Assembly: GCA_047967505.1 (NCBI GenBank)
Contig: CM106538.1
Source: Dipteris shenzhenensis
Lineage: Eukaryota; Polypodiophyta; Polypodiopsida; Gleicheniales
Direction: 5' to 3' (one strand)
DNA length: 64,000 bases
Shown: positions 23,118 to 34,204 of the stretch, one piece after another
How the letters are laid out: each line of letters starts with the position of its first letter
Position numbering within the stretch: position 1 is the first letter of the stretch
Notes under the pieces: model-generated
What the model saw: the letters and a program-made list of their open reading frames with translations, nothing else
Told to the model about the DNA's origin: nothing
The model's database searches: none
Position numbers and translations under genes: made by a program

Positions 23118-23826
23118 TCAGTCTATGCACACATGCACGCGCACACACAAACACACACATGCACACAAGTTGATTGAGTGTAGATTAGTTTCATCCACAC
23201 ATGAACAGATGTGCACACACGCTCATGCACGCATGTGCATCAACACCCACACCCACATCCACACGCACATGCACATGCACACAAACATGTAGGCACATGG
23301 ACATGCACACAAACATGTAGGCACATGGACATGCACACAAACATGTAGGCACATGGACATGAAGACACATGTACATATAGACACATGTATAGGCACATGT
23401 GTAGGCATGCGCACACATATGCACATGTATGTGCACGCAGGTGTGCATACATGTGCATGTACTTCCGCATGCACATGCACACGAACATGTGCACACAAAT
23501 GCCCATGCACATGTGCGCTCACGCACGTGCGCGCGCGAGCATGCACACACACACACGAACGAGTGCACGTGCAACACAAATGAGCATAGGGGCACCCAGT
23601 GCACACACATATACACATGCATGTGCGTACACCCACACACAAGCACGTGGACTTTGGTGTGCGCACGCATGCGTGAGCGCATGCACGTACACATACACAT
23701 ACGCGTGCACACGCACACACACATGCGCGTGGGTGTAGGCAACGCAAGCACGTGCACATGCACACACTAGTGCATGCATGTGCATACACATTCATGTCAC
23801 GTGTGTGTGTGTGTGTGTGTGTGTAC
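23118..23826. repeat. CA/TG-rich cryptically simple region
   Basis: About 700 bp of alternating purine-pyrimidine sequence built from CACA, CATG, TGCA and CGCG words, ending in a pure TG run (23803-23824). It contains three 28-bp units starting acaaacatgtaggcacat at 23281, 23309 and 23337. Long frames on both strands (Cys/His/Met/Val-rich) are by-products of the composition, not genes. Confidence 0.92.
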
Positions 23827-23956
23827 AAATCAAGATTTTTGGTTTCTTTCAAAGGCACAAAAATGTGTTTTGGTCGCTATTTATTGACGTGGGAAGTCAA
23901 GGTGAAATTTCCACTGGTTGGTTCATGCCTTTAACATTTCAAAAAAGACGTGTGCT

Positions 23957-24033
23957 ACCCTTTCCTCAAAATCAAGGGGGGCTTAGGCTGTCAAGGGCTC
24001 CTTTATAGCTCTCTTGATTTTGAGGAAAGGGCT
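23957..24033. repeat. Short hairpin
   Basis: ccctttcctcaaaatcaa (from about 23957) and its reverse complement ttgattttgaggaaaggg (ending about 24031) flank a loop of about 36 bases. It is not placed as a terminator of any gene I can see. Confidence 0.85.
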
Positions 24034-26450
24034 CCCCATGTCCTTTTCCTTATACCATAATTGCCCATATGATGCTAGCATTTTACACCGTGGACTTTTT
24101 AACTCTATAGAGTTTTAAAAATATATACTTCAAATTACATTTGGTGCACATGATGCTAGGAGGTGGAGGGAACTTCCTCGCGTTAATAGTTGGGGATGAA
24201 GATCGTAAACAAATAAAGGGTTGCAAGCTTGTCACATCCTCTTCTATGCTTTAGTGTTATTTGGTAAAAAGAGCCCTTTTATGTGTAATAGACTAGTGAA
24301 TGTGAAAGCACATCAAGTCATGTAGTTGGTCTACTTGCATTCCAATCCTACACTTAAGTCTAGAGAGAAGGTGGAGAGTTATGGATCCATTTTCGTTGTG
24401 CAACTAGGTCTCTCGCTGTAGTTTCTGTCGTTTCTGTCTAAAATGGAGCCTACTACCCTATTGACTTGCAATCATTCATGTTATGACTCCATGAGTCTTT
24501 GAGTCCGTTTGAAAAGTTCGTGCCAACGGCATAAGTGCAACAAGAAAGGATATGAAAATGGTAGGTAGAGAAAACTTTTTAATAGGCTTAGTGCTTTTTC
24601 AAGAGAGTCCTTAGAGAATGAGAAGAGATTTTGTATATGTTTTTCCACAAGTGGTCAGATGATGGCCATTTAATTTAAAACCATGAAACTCAAGTGGGGG
24701 ACGTTGGTGGATGTAGTAAAACCCACCAATATTATGACAGTTGTAGGGTAGAAATAGAGTGCACGCAGATTTTTGTCTCTGTTTTGCCAATGAAGAAGTC
24801 ATGTAGCATTAGAGAGCTCCAAGGCTCACCTTGTGAAGGACATGGATGTATGGAGGATTAATTTCGATTGTTCATCTTCACAAAAATTTGCACAAGAATC
24901 TTGTTCTAGGTCTAAGGTTTTTAGAATGATGATCTGGAGAAGTTGATTTTTTTATGGGTTCCTAAAAAGTTCATATGTTATCAAGGTGCTAAGAGTGCTT
25001 CGTGTGCTGCTACTTGGGTTGTAAGTCCAGCAGTTGGATGCTAAGTTAGCATTGCAAAAAATAGGTCCCCATGGGTGATTAATGAGGGCATGATAGGTCT
25101 TTTCAAGTTATTTTAGTCAATGGTAATGATGTTTCACAATGCTTGGGCATTGGAATCCCTTGAAATTGTCAATATGGGCTGCTGTTGGACTGCCAAAGAT
25201 TTCTATCGATGTAGAGCATGTCTCTTGCATGGGGCCTTCAAACTCAATTGTTGTTGGCACTGAGAATGTGAACGTGGCACATGTGTGGAATCTGCTCATC
25301 TAGCCTATTGCATGCATGGGGTGCTCAAGTGGCGCTGAGAATGCCAAAGTGGCATGTGGAACAGGGGCAGTTCATTCCCTTGATGCCTATAAATGTTGGC
25401 CTCTATTGTGAATCTCCGTTGGATAGTCCACCCAGATACCTTTTTCACAAACGGGCACAGACATGGATGTAGAGTACCTATGCGGCATCCTGCTCAGTTG
25501 TGGGCAGAGGCAAAATCATGGGCGGCACACCAAAAAAAATTCAAGGCGGACAAGCTGCCACCATAACCACTTGGTGAGCTCTTATTGGCTCGAATATAGG
25601 AGCATTAAATATAATCTATATGTTGTCGAGAGTGCTTGTTTGTGAAAGGGCCTCTGTGCAAGATGGTGCCCAAATGTTGATAAGCATCGGACATGTAGGG
25701 TCAACATGAAGATGTGTGAAGCGAGTTTGTGAATCCTCCCTGAGTGAGGTTGGGTGGAAATGCTCTCACTGGAGACTGTCCGGGGTCCCAATGGGACAAA
25801 GGGTAATAAAAAAAAGGTGGCATTGAGTGTGCCTTGATCATATTGTAACAAAAATCTCACAAAGAAAGTAGGCCAAGGTCCAACGCCTTAGACTACGGCG
25901 AGAAGAAGCCTACAAGAGTGTAGCAAGGGAACGCCCATAACCGGCAGGAAGCCTACACACAGCAAGATTTAGATATTGTCACAGTACGACATCATCATGA
26001 GTTTCCACAGAGGAGGCCCACGTACCGGGGTGGGGGGCGGTCGAGTGTCCCTAGCCGTGCCTTCTCTATAGAAACTTGAAAAAAGCATCTTTTCCACATG
26101 GCAGAACTTCCAAGATGTGTTGTGTGTAGACGGAAAAACTCACGGGAGCGATACTTGCTAGAGAAGCAGATGTCGTTGACGGAAGTTACGGGTATGAAAT
26201 GGCTTGTAATTAAAAAGAGCGGGGTGGGGAGAGCGGATATGATGGACGGAAATAATGGCTACGGCTTGACGTTAGCGGGAGGAATGTGGGAAGAGAAGGC
26301 GGGGAAGATAAAGTCTCTTGTGTGACGGAGACAAGGTATCTGCCTGTCTTGAACGACCTTCTGTTAGCATCCTCGATTTGGGCTTACATGAGGTAGGGCG
26401 GAGATGAACCGATGAATCTCAGAGTAGGGAATAATAGCTTGAGGAGAAGA
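24034..26450. other. Gene-poor sequence upstream of the phytolongin
   Basis: No reading frame longer than about 90 codons, and none with recognisable motifs. The last ~500 bp rise in GC content, as expected near the promoter of the following gene. No core promoter element could be placed with confidence. Confidence 0.5.
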
Positions 26451-26539
26451 GATGGGCGATGGCGAGGTGATGGACGAGGTTGCTGCCATCGCCAGAAGGC
26501 AGAAATCGACGAGACCGAGTCCTGATGAAAACGACGATG

Positions 26540-27056
26540 AATTTCTTCTTCTTCTTCTTCTTCTTCCTCTCCTCCATCTCCTTCTCCGTTGCTTCTTCTC
26601 CTCCCCGTTTGATCTCATCCTCGCCTCCATTCATTCTTTCCTCGCCCTCCTCCCTCGCTCGGATTTTCGGAAGCTTGCAGGAACCAGCTTCTCTACACGC
26701 CAACCTTGACCCAGCATCTTCCTCCCCCATCCCTTTCTTCTCTCCCTCCGCTCAGACCCCATTCCCGAATCTATATCTTCCCCTTTTCCTCTTCTCTCCC
26801 CAGCTCCCCTCCTCCATCCCTCGCCTGTTTTTCTTCTTGCTCCCTCCCTGTCTCGCCTGTGATCGCGCTGCTCCCAGTGAATTGAAAATCCTATCCTTGC
26901 AAATCCTTCAACCCAACCCCTTCACAGGATTTACATTCCCTCTCCGATCAGTCCCCTCCCTCACCTGCACCTCGTCCCCTTCCTTCTTTCCCATCAGTCG
27001 TCGTGGCTGGCAGCTTCTTCAGCGCCCTTAGGGGCAGAGGGACCAAGCGCGGATCC
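26540..27056 (+). promoter_or_regulatory. CT-rich 5' leader/promoter-proximal region of phytolongin
   Basis: A CTT repeat (from about 26543) followed by ~400 bp rich in TCC, CTC and TTC, a composition common in plant 5' leaders and core promoters. A frame from 26480 that spans it (183 codons) encodes Ser/Phe/Pro-rich sequence only because of the composition. If the transcript starts upstream of 26480 it would act as an overlapping upstream ORF. Confidence 0.5.
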
Positions 27057-27950
27057 ATGGGCCTGCTCCCTATTTTGATATATTATTCCTCCGTGGCAAC
27101 GAGGGAAACGCAGATTCTAGCCCAGTACGTCGACGGAGACGCAGAGTTGCCTGCCATCGCGGCGAAATGCCTTGACCAGCTTCCACCTTTTCATAGCAGG
27201 TTTAGCTACACCACTCAGAGGCGTACGCTTGGTTGCATCATAGAGGAGTCTTTCATATACTGCGCTATTGTGGATAAGGCTCTTGGCAAAGCAAAGACCT
27301 TCTCGTTCCTAGAACAAGTGCGGGACGAATTCAAGTTATACTTGAGGACTCGAGGGCTTCCTATACACGGAACTCGATTTGAGCCACACTCTTTGGATGA
27401 CGACCTCGCCCCCATCTTCCGGCGTCTCGTGGTCCCCTTCTGTGGCATCCCGCAGAAGGAAAAGGACCGTTTAGAGGAAGAGTTGCAAGCTCAACGGGAA
27501 GCCGAAGCTGAATTCGAAGAAACATCCCGCTCTGCTGCGGCACATCTCTACGAATATGATGAGCAGGCATCGAATTTAGAGGCGTGCACAGGTTCTCGCT
27601 CACCATCGGCACCCTTGATTGGGAAAAGTAACAAGCACAAGCAAAAGAGAGTCAAAGATCAGGCGAATGGAAGTAAAAACAATAAGATGGAAAGTAAAGG
27701 CAAGTCTACTGATAAAGTTCAAAGATTGGAGGTCATGATAGAGGGGAGCAGTCAGCCATCGACAGGCACTCAAATGCAGAAAGCGGGAAGCATGAGAAAC
27801 AGAAGCCAGCAGATCGCTCGAAGGATGTGGTGGAGGAACGTGAAACTTGTTCTTTTATTGGATGGTGTTGTTTGCTTAATCCTGTTTGCTATATGGCTTG
27901 GAATCTGCAAAGGCTTTAGTTGCATGCAGAAGAGTAGTATTGGCTCTTGA
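27057..27950 (+). CDS. Phytolongin (longin-domain SNARE-like protein)
   Basis: This gene encodes 297 residues without interruption. Residues 1-~125 form a longin domain: MGLLPILIYYSSVATRETQI at the start, then ILAQYVDGD, an SYTTQRRTLGCIIEESFIYC segment, and FSFLEQVRDEFKLYL. The middle (about 130-245) is charged and low in complexity and lacks the heptad-repeat SNARE helix of VAMP proteins. The C-terminus has RRMWWRNVKLVLLLDGVV leading into one membrane anchor ending near LGICKGFSCM. Longin plus anchor without a SNARE helix defines the plant phytolongins, which sit in endomembranes of the secretory pathway and are thought to modulate trafficking. The ATG at 27057 is the first in frame; the frame is open upstream, but only a GTG is available there. 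It has a single exon. This is the only clearly intact conserved host gene here. Confidence 0.88.
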   Translation: MGLLPILIYYSSVATRETQILAQYVDGDAELPAIAAKCLDQLPPFHSRFSYTTQRRTLGCIIEESFIYCAIVDKALGKAKTFSFLEQVRDEFKLYLRTRGLPIHGTRFEPHSLDDDLAPIFRRLVVPFCGIPQKEKDRLEEELQAQREAEAEFEETSRSAAAHLYEYDEQASNLEACTGSRSPSAPLIGKSNKHKQKRVKDQANGSKNNKMESKGKSTDKVQRLEVMIEGSSQPSTGTQMQKAGSMRNRSQQIARRMWWRNVKLVLLLDGVVCLILFAIWLGICKGFSCMQKSSIGS

Positions 27951-29388
27951 AGGAGCAATTCAGCTATGTAGACCACGTCTGCATGATCTCAGACACATAC
28001 ATCTGCTTGCTGCTTACAAGGTCATGTTGATTTTGCCCTTTGATGAAAACGCTTCTGTGAGATGGATCATAGGGCAACATGAAGCTGGAAGGTGCTCAAC
28101 TTTGTTGCAATTTATTCCCCACAGCCAGAGTACATCCTGCCCAGGACAGATCAATCAGCCCTTATTGTCTGTCTTGAATATGAAGTTGGATGCTCGACTT
28201 TTTACTCTTAGGTAGGCTAGTTGGCAAGGGTAAATATAATGTTTATCATGTCTGAGAGGAGGAGGGAACATGCACTGGAACTCAGGATAGACCGTTTTGG
28301 TGGGAGCGGTTAAGGAGGGACAAGTACATCGGCATTCTAGCATGGGGTAACTTGCTTGCACAGTGTTGTAGTGGTCTTTGATTAAGCTTTCTTTACCATG
28401 TAATCTATTGGAATTGTCTCAGTGAATCTGCATGCTTTGATTTTGTCCCTGGCATCAGTTGGGATGGCTGGTGTGGTCATCTTTTTTCAAATGATCGCAC
28501 AGTGGTCTGATACAATCACCTTGTTGAGCACTGTCAAGCACAAGGTGCCTGTATGACATCAGACATGGTGGACCACACATCTGTTTGCTGCATATGGGCT
28601 CAGGTTGCTCTTGCCGTTTGATGAGGAAGCTTCTGGTGGATGGGTTATTCTTACTGAGGCCACAGTAGCCATAAGACATTTGGTTTGTAGACTGGACTTC
28701 TAACAATAGAAGTGCATGGATGAGCGTCAATGTCTCTTATAGTGATGTTTGGTAGATAAAGACGTTTTAATACATGAGGCACGCACAGTTCTATTCGAAT
28801 CTTTCTCTGTGAAGTCGCTTGGGTATAAGGGTGTATCATATGCTTCATACCAACCTGAACTTTGATAGGAGCGGGAAATGGTGACCACAAGTGTGTTAGT
28901 CCTGTTGTCGTGAAAAGCTCATTGTTGGTAAACTGTGTTGTGACATTATTTGGCGATGTTCTATCAGGTGGCAGATCACATGATCCATTATCAGAAATGT
29001 GCCATGCAGGTCATGTTGCTTTGGAACACTTGTTTTAAGGACTTGCACCCAAAACACAGCTATTACTCACACTTCTGCTTTGGATTTTTTTTTTCAGAGA
29101 ATAACACTAGGAAGCTCCCACAACATCATGAAAATGCTCGGGCAAGTTTGTTTTTCCTTTGATAATGTTTGTACGTGTGGTTTTTTTTGCAAATAAAAGA
29201 TCCAAAATTGTATTAAGCTCAGCAAAAAATATAGAGGAAATACAGCCTCCTGTATCAGGAAGGCAAACTACAATATAGACGTAGGGTCCAATCAGATTTT
29301 TCCTCATGATAGCTGAGTAAGCTTGCTTAATCTTCAAAAACAAACCAATGGAATCCGTTGGTGTAAGAGTTGTTGAAAAGGGGGTAGA
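27951..29388. other. 3' flank of phytolongin; no gene seen
   Basis: A weak duplication is visible: catctgcttgctgcttacaag...tttgatgaaaacgcttctg near 28000-28050 resembles catctgtttgctgcatatggg...tttgatgaggaagcttctgg near 28577-28636. No reading frame with a motif and no clear poly(A) signal close to the stop codon. Confidence 0.5.
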
Positions 29389-29688
29389 GCAGATTTGGAG
29401 GAAGGGGATAGAATAGCAGGAAGGTGGGAGAGATGGGGAGAAAAGAGGGAAAAGGGGTAGAGGGAGAGGGAGAGAGAGAAAGGGAGTGAGGGGAAGAGAG
29501 AGAGAGAGAGAGAGAGATTGGGAGAGAGAGTGTAGTCAGCACGTAGGAGGAGGGAGGTGGGAGTAGATAGGATTAGATGTCTCATCAAAAAGTAGTGGTG
29601 GATGGAGACTTACATAGTCCCTCCACATGTCCCACCTAAAATCCCTGTAAAGGGCCTCTAAATTAGCCCATTTCCCCCCTTCATTACA
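29389..29688 (-). repeat. 3' LTR fragment of the chromovirus
   Basis: On the minus strand it starts TGTAATGAAGGGGGGAAATG after a purine tract (GGGAAGGGATGGC) and runs into the CT-rich tract shared with 15539-16001. Similarity to the plus-strand LTR stops at about 29389, after CTATCCCCTTCCTCC. The remaining ~160 bp of that LTR are absent or replaced. Confidence 0.85.
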
Positions 29689-29779
29689 GCCATCCCTTCC
29701 CATAGAATTACACCCACAAAATTTTACATCCTAGCTGTCCAAATGGTGCTGCAAACAGCAACTACTAATCAGCCCAGAA

Positions 29780-30180
29780 GGAGATAGGGGTAGTCCTAGA
29801 CAATGCTTTCTGGCTGTCATGAATTTTCATCCTTAGGGAGACCTTGCAATTTGATAAGATACTCTACATAGATCTTGTTTTTGGGCACATGGTCTCTGAA
29901 ACCCATGATGCGCTCCGGGCATAGACGATGTGACCACCCTCATTCATAGGTGGTAGCTCGGGAAGAATTTGGACATGCTGTCCTACATGCGGCTTGAGCA
30001 ATGACACATGGAAAACATTGTGAATCTTGGACGTGCTAGGTAGCTCCAACTCATATGCCATCTCTCCAACTTTGCGGATGATCTTGTAGGGACTGTTATA
30101 CCCGTGAGCAAGCTTCGTATTGATGTTACCTTTAAGCGAGCATAACAGTTCTTATGGAGGCATAAATGCACATAATCCCC
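29780..30180 (-). pseudogene. Chromovirus integrase C-terminus and chromodomain, copy 1
   Basis: The minus strand reads AYELELPSTSKIHNVFHVSL and LPELPPMNEG, the end of Gypsy integrases. After a frame change it continues as RDHVPKNKIYVEYLIKLQGL, a chromodomain in which the Trp of the usual Y-L-I/V-K-W is Leu, and a TGA replaces the Trp in the ENSWQ-like end. Chromodomains bind methylated histone tails and guide integration. This copy is separated from the catalytic core by the 797-bp duplication. Confidence 0.85.
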
Positions 30181-30205
30181 TTATTTAAAAGACAAATTCC
30201 TGTTG

Positions 30206-30476
30206 TAGAATAGCAGGAAGGTGGGAGAGATGGGGAGAAAAGAGGGAAAAGGGGTAGAGGGAGAGGGAGAGAGAGAAAGGGAGTGAGGGGAAGAGAGAGA
30301 GAGAGAGAGATTAGGAGAGAGAGTGTAGGCAGCACGTAGGAGGAGGGAGGTGGGAGTAGATAGGATTAGATGTCTCATCAAAAAGTAGTGGTGGATGGAG
30401 ACTTACATAGTCCCTCCACATCTCCCACCTAAAATCCCTGTAACTCTAAATTAGCCCATTTCCCCCCTTCATTACA
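30206..30476 (-). repeat. Second copy of the chromovirus LTR fragment
   Basis: Produced by the 797-bp tandem duplication, and therefore lying inside coding sequence. It ends ATTACA at 30476 on the plus strand. Confidence 0.9.
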
Positions 30477-30569
30477 GCCATCCCTTCCCATAGAATTTCG
30501 CCCACAAAATTTTACATCCTAGCTGTCCAAATGGTGCTGCAAACAGCAACTACTAATCAGCCCAGAAGG

Positions 30570-32250
30570 AGATAGGGGTAGTCCTAGACAATGCTTTCTG
30601 GCTGTCATGAATTTTCATCCTTGGGGAGACCTTGCAATTTGATAAGATACTCTACGTAGATCTTGTTTTTGGGCACATGGTCTCTGAAACCCATGATGCG
30701 CTCCGGGCATAGAGGATGTGACCACCCTCATTCATAGGTGGTAGCTCGGGAAGAATTTGGACATGCTGTCCTACATGCAGCTTGAGCAATGACACATGGA
30801 AAACATTGTGAATCTTGGACGTGCTAGGTAGCTCCAACTCATATGCCATCTCTCCAACTTTGCGGATGATCTTGTAGGGACTGTTATACCCGTGAGCAAG
30901 CTTCGTATTGATGTTACCTTTAAGCGAGGCATAACGGTTCTTATGGAGGCATAAATGCACATAATCCCCTTATTCAAAAGACAAATTCCTGTTGCATTCA
31001 TCCACATACTTTTGTTGCTTGGCTGGGGCATCTTGCGTATTCTTCTTAGCCAATTGCAGGGCATCCATTCTTTCCAAGTCACTCCTTGCGTGCTGAATTT
31101 TCACAGCTATGTCTCAACCTTGCATCCATACATTGCTTCAAAAGGGCTCATGCCAATGGAAAGGTGTTTGGTATTGTTGTAGCAAAATTCATCCAAAGCT
31201 AGCCACTTATCCCAGGACTTCTACGTATCATGACAAAAGTGCCTCAAGTATTCCTCCATCCATTTGTTCACCCTCTCTAACTGTCCATTAGTCTCTGGGT
31301 GGTAAGCAGTGCTAGGTGTGAGGAGAGTACGCATTGTTGTAAATAACTCTTGCCAAAAGTGACCCATAAACTTTGCATCTCTGTCACTGACAATTTCTTG
31401 AGGGAAGCCATGATGCTTAAAAACATGCTCAATAAATTGCCAAGCAACCTGTGATGTTGAATACCGGGTCTTCTTGGGTATAAAATGACTTGCCAAAAGT
31501 GACCCATAAACTTTGCATCTTGCGTATTCTTCTTACCCAATTGCAGGGCATCCATTCTTTCCAAGTCACTCCTTGCGTGCTGAATTTTCACAGCTATGTC
31601 TCAACCTTGCATCCATACGTTGCTTCAAAAGGGCTCATGCCAATGGAAAGGTGTTTGGTATTGTTGTAGCAAAATTCATCCAAAGCTAGCCACTTATCCC
31701 AGGACTTCTATGTATCATGACAAAAGTGCCTCAAGTATTCCTCCATCCATTTGTTCACCCTCTCTAACTGTCCATTAGTCTCTGGGTGGTAAGCAGTGCT
31801 AGGTGTGAGGAGAGTACGCATTGTTATAAATAACTCTTGCCAAAAGTGACCCATAAACTTTGCATCTCTGTCACTGACAATTTCTTGAGGGAAGCCATGA
31901 TGCTTAAAAACATGCTCAATAAATTGCCAAGCAGCCTGTGATGTTGAATACCGGGGCTTCTTGGGTATAAAATGAGCTTGTTTTGTCATTCTGTCCACCA
32001 CCACGTAAATGCTATCCCATCCCTTCTCTGTAGAAGGCAACCCTGTGATGAAATCCATAGCGATATGAGCCCATTTGCCTTTTGGAATAGGGAGAGGCTG
32101 TAAGAAACCTGTGGGTAGCTGGCTGTCCGCCTTATTCTGTTGGCGAGGCAAGCATTCAGTGACATTTTTAACTGCATCCCGCCACATGCCATCCTAGATG
32201 AAACTTTGTCTAATTCTTTCATATGTCTTAGTGATACAAGCATGTCCTAC
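30570..32250 (-). pseudogene. Chromovirus integrase with chromodomain (duplicated segments)
   Basis: Catalytic core in 31708-32187: KWAHIAMDFITGLPSTEKGW (first Asp), then PQEIVSDRDAKFMGHFWQEL (second Asp), and HPETNGQLERVNKWMEEYL (Glu). Upstream, KNVTECLPRQQNKAD holds the end of the zinc-binding region. The core's latter half is duplicated: 31033-31520 repeats as 31521-32008 (period 488; tgcgtattcttctta at 31033 and 31521). Downstream, 30652-30960 holds RYASLKGNINTKLAHGYNSP, then KIIRKVGEMAYELELPSTS, and the chromodomain copy 2. The enzyme would insert cDNA; the duplication and frame changes abolish it. Confidence 0.9.
31033..32008 (-). repeat. 488-bp tandem duplication in the integrase
   Basis: Two near-identical copies of the segment encoding HGFPQEIVSDRDAKFMGHFW to the linker. 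The junction lies in cttgccaaaagtgacccataaactttgcatct-like sequence near 31486-31520. Differences are few (for example agcc/accc and catacat/catacgt). Confidence 0.92.
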
Positions 32251-32274
32251 TATAGGAAGTGAGTGCAATTCTTG

Positions 32275-32960
32275 CTAAACCAGTCGTTTATACTTTGAAT
32301 TTGGCACAAGATAAATTATGTCCTTGCAATACAATAGCCCATTATGAAGCCCTTGGTTTGAAGACTCTTGTAACTTCGGAAATATGGGAGCTGCCTTCGA
32401 ATCTTGCATATACTCTTCCTGAATCCCATGAATCCAATCTTGATACATGGTGGAAACAACAGAAAAACTGCAAGCCCACATTCTAGACAAAGCATTGGCA
32501 ACCACATTTTCTTTCCTCTTCCTGTGCTCAATGTCGAAATCATAGGACTGGACTGTAGCCAACCACCTCTTTTGCTTCATGGACAAATTGCACTACATAA
32601 GGAAGTACTTGAGTGTCCTATGATCTGTCTTAACCTTAATCCTGCTACCGTACAAGTAGTGGTGCCATTTCCTGAAAGCATGTAGTATGGCCAGCATTTC
32701 CTGATCATAAATATGATAGTCCAATGCCTTGGCTGTAAATTTTTTGCTCTCAAAAGCTTTAACTCCATGTTGCTGTCTCAGAACAGCCCCATGCCTTTGC
32801 CACTTGCATCCACCTCTACAATGAAGGGGTGTGACAAATTAGGGCACACTAATACAGGTGCATTACTCAAGGCATGTTTGAGGTCCTTAAAATTGAGTTG
32901 TGCTTCTCCTGACCATTTGAAAGCATCCTTTTCAACAAGTTACTGAGAGGGCTTCCCTCT
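32275..32960 (-). pseudogene. Chromovirus RNase H
   Basis: The minus strand has a MKQKRWLATVQSYDFDIEHR stretch followed by KENVVANALSRMW, the end of the Gypsy RNase H. Further upstream, fragments in other frames (for example HGVKAFESKKF and DHRTLKYFL-like) belong to the same domain. At least one stop and two frame changes are present. It lies between RT and integrase as expected. Confidence 0.85.
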
Positions 32961-33059
32961 TGGCAGAATGTTTACTAAATCTCCTGTAGAAAGAAGCCGA
33001 ACCCAAAAAGCCTCTGAGTTTGGTGGGATTTTGTGGCTATGGTCAGTCCTTTATGTATT

Positions 33060-33510
33060 TTACCTTGGATCCACCCGAATGCCATCCTTGCTCACAATGT
33101 GGCCAAGATATTCAACCTTATCTACCATGAAAGTGCATTTGTTGGCTTTAGTATAAAGCTGATGCAATCTCAAGATTTCCAGGACTTGTTTGACATGTCT
33201 GATATGTTCCTTCTTGTCCTTGCTATAAATGAGGATGTCATATAAAAAAACCAGCACATATTTGTAAAGAAGAGGCTGCAAAATCTTATTCATGAGTGCT
33301 TGGAAAGTAGCCGGTGCATTGGTCAATCCAAAAGGCATAACTTTGAACTCATATAAACCTCCTTCTATGCAAAAGGCAGTCTTGTGCTCATCTCCTTCTC
33401 TCATTCTGATCTGATGGTAGCCTAACCTTAAATCAATCTTAGTGAAAAATCGAGTGCGAGTGTCCCCATTAAACTTATGCACCAAGAGCTTATCCTTCAC
33501 ATCCTTGACT
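33060..33510 (-). pseudogene. Chromovirus reverse transcriptase, 5'-truncated, active site mutated
   Basis: An open minus-strand frame gives TRFFTKIDLRLGYHQIRMRE, then GLYEFKVMPFGLTNAPATFQ, VFLYDILIYSKDKKEHIRH, and KVEYLGHIVSKDGIRVD, a textbook Gypsy RT. The catalytic F-L-D-D box reads F-L-Y-D: the first Asp codon is Tyr at 33240-33242. The frame starts at about VKDKLLVHKF, so the N-terminal part of RT and the whole protease are missing between here and the gag segment at 33515. Confidence 0.93.
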
Positions 33511-33514
33511 GCAT

Positions 33515-33839
33515 ATACTACTTATTGTACCCACCAGAATGTCGGGCATCCTCACGATTAAGACTTGCATATTGAAGAAAGGGCATCTCATCCCATACTT
33601 CCTCAGGAAAAGCTCTGTAAGAGCGTAAGGCATCTAAGAGCATGTCATCTGTGGTCACTTGCTACCCATTTACAACATTCTGTTGCGTACTAACACCACT
33701 AACCTGATGCAAGGGCTGTGTCTGTGACTAAAGGTGTTCACTGACGGAGCCATAGAAACATGCAACCTTGGCTGAGTCTTTCTTCCAAAGGCATCCCTAT
33801 GAAAAGATGGTGCAGTAAAAGCTTGAAAAGAGGACTGCC
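33515..33839 (-). pseudogene. Chromovirus gag-like region, part 2
   Basis: One minus-strand frame reads LLDALRSYRAFPEEVWDEMP and QYASLNREDARHSGGYN; another frame near the Copia boundary reads SSFQAFTAPSFHRDAFGRKT. No zinc knuckle is seen. The sequence continues on the far side of Copia B at 39548. Confidence 0.5.
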
Positions 33840-34191
33840 TATGAAGATAGTGGGAGAGAAGGAAGGAGTCTCACTTGCGGCTTTCTCACATACACAATGG
33901 GGGAATACACACAAAGGTGGAGGCTAAAAACAGTTTTTCTCTTCTTACTTGTGAAAGCCAAAAGAACTCTAGTACAAAGAAATCGAAGAACCCTATATGT
34001 GGGTCTCAAACCAAACTCAGCTAACTAAGGTGGCATTCTAACTGAGCCATGAACTAGAGTACTTAAGGATAGCTGTCATCCAGTTGTTATTCATGAGCGG
34101 TGTACCAACCGCATATGCAGCTAACAAGTCGGTGACATAAATGCACGACGGTCACCCTGGCATATCACGAGTGGAGCTCGATATCTCAACA
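33840..34191 (-). repeat. 3' LTR of Copia B
   Basis: Begins TATGAAGATAGTGGG (a mutated TGTGAAG) and ends TATCTCAACA on the plus strand. Partner of 39196-39547. Confidence 0.96.
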
Positions 34192-34204
34192 CTCCCTCTC
34201 GAGC
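34192..34204 (-). promoter_or_regulatory. Polypurine tract of Copia B
   Basis: The minus strand reads GAGCTCGAGAGGGAG just before the 3' LTR start TGTTGAG. It would prime plus-strand DNA synthesis. Confidence 0.75.

Larger units (their letters stand above)
29409..30994 (-). repeat. 797-bp tandem duplication inside the chromovirus
   Basis: tagaatagcaggaaggtggg occurs at 29409 and 30206. The whole block (LTR part, 3' untranslated part, chromodomain and integrase C-terminus) is repeated almost without change up to cctgttg at 30205 and 30994. Copy 2 lacks about 9 bp (aagggcctc-like) in the LTR. The near identity means a recent duplication. Confidence 0.95.

Noticed and set aside
23191-23858. Cys/His/Met/Val-rich frames of up to 211 codons on both strands
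   Set aside because: They follow from the CA/TG composition, overlap each other in several frames, and have no domain.
26480-27031. 183-codon frame upstream of the phytolongin
   Set aside because: CT-rich leader sequence; Ser/Phe/Pro-rich without any domain. It could matter only as an upstream ORF.
29334-30381. Ser/Leu/Pro-rich minus-strand frames (SLSLS...PFPS)
   Set aside because: They translate the CT-rich tract of an LTR, not a gene.
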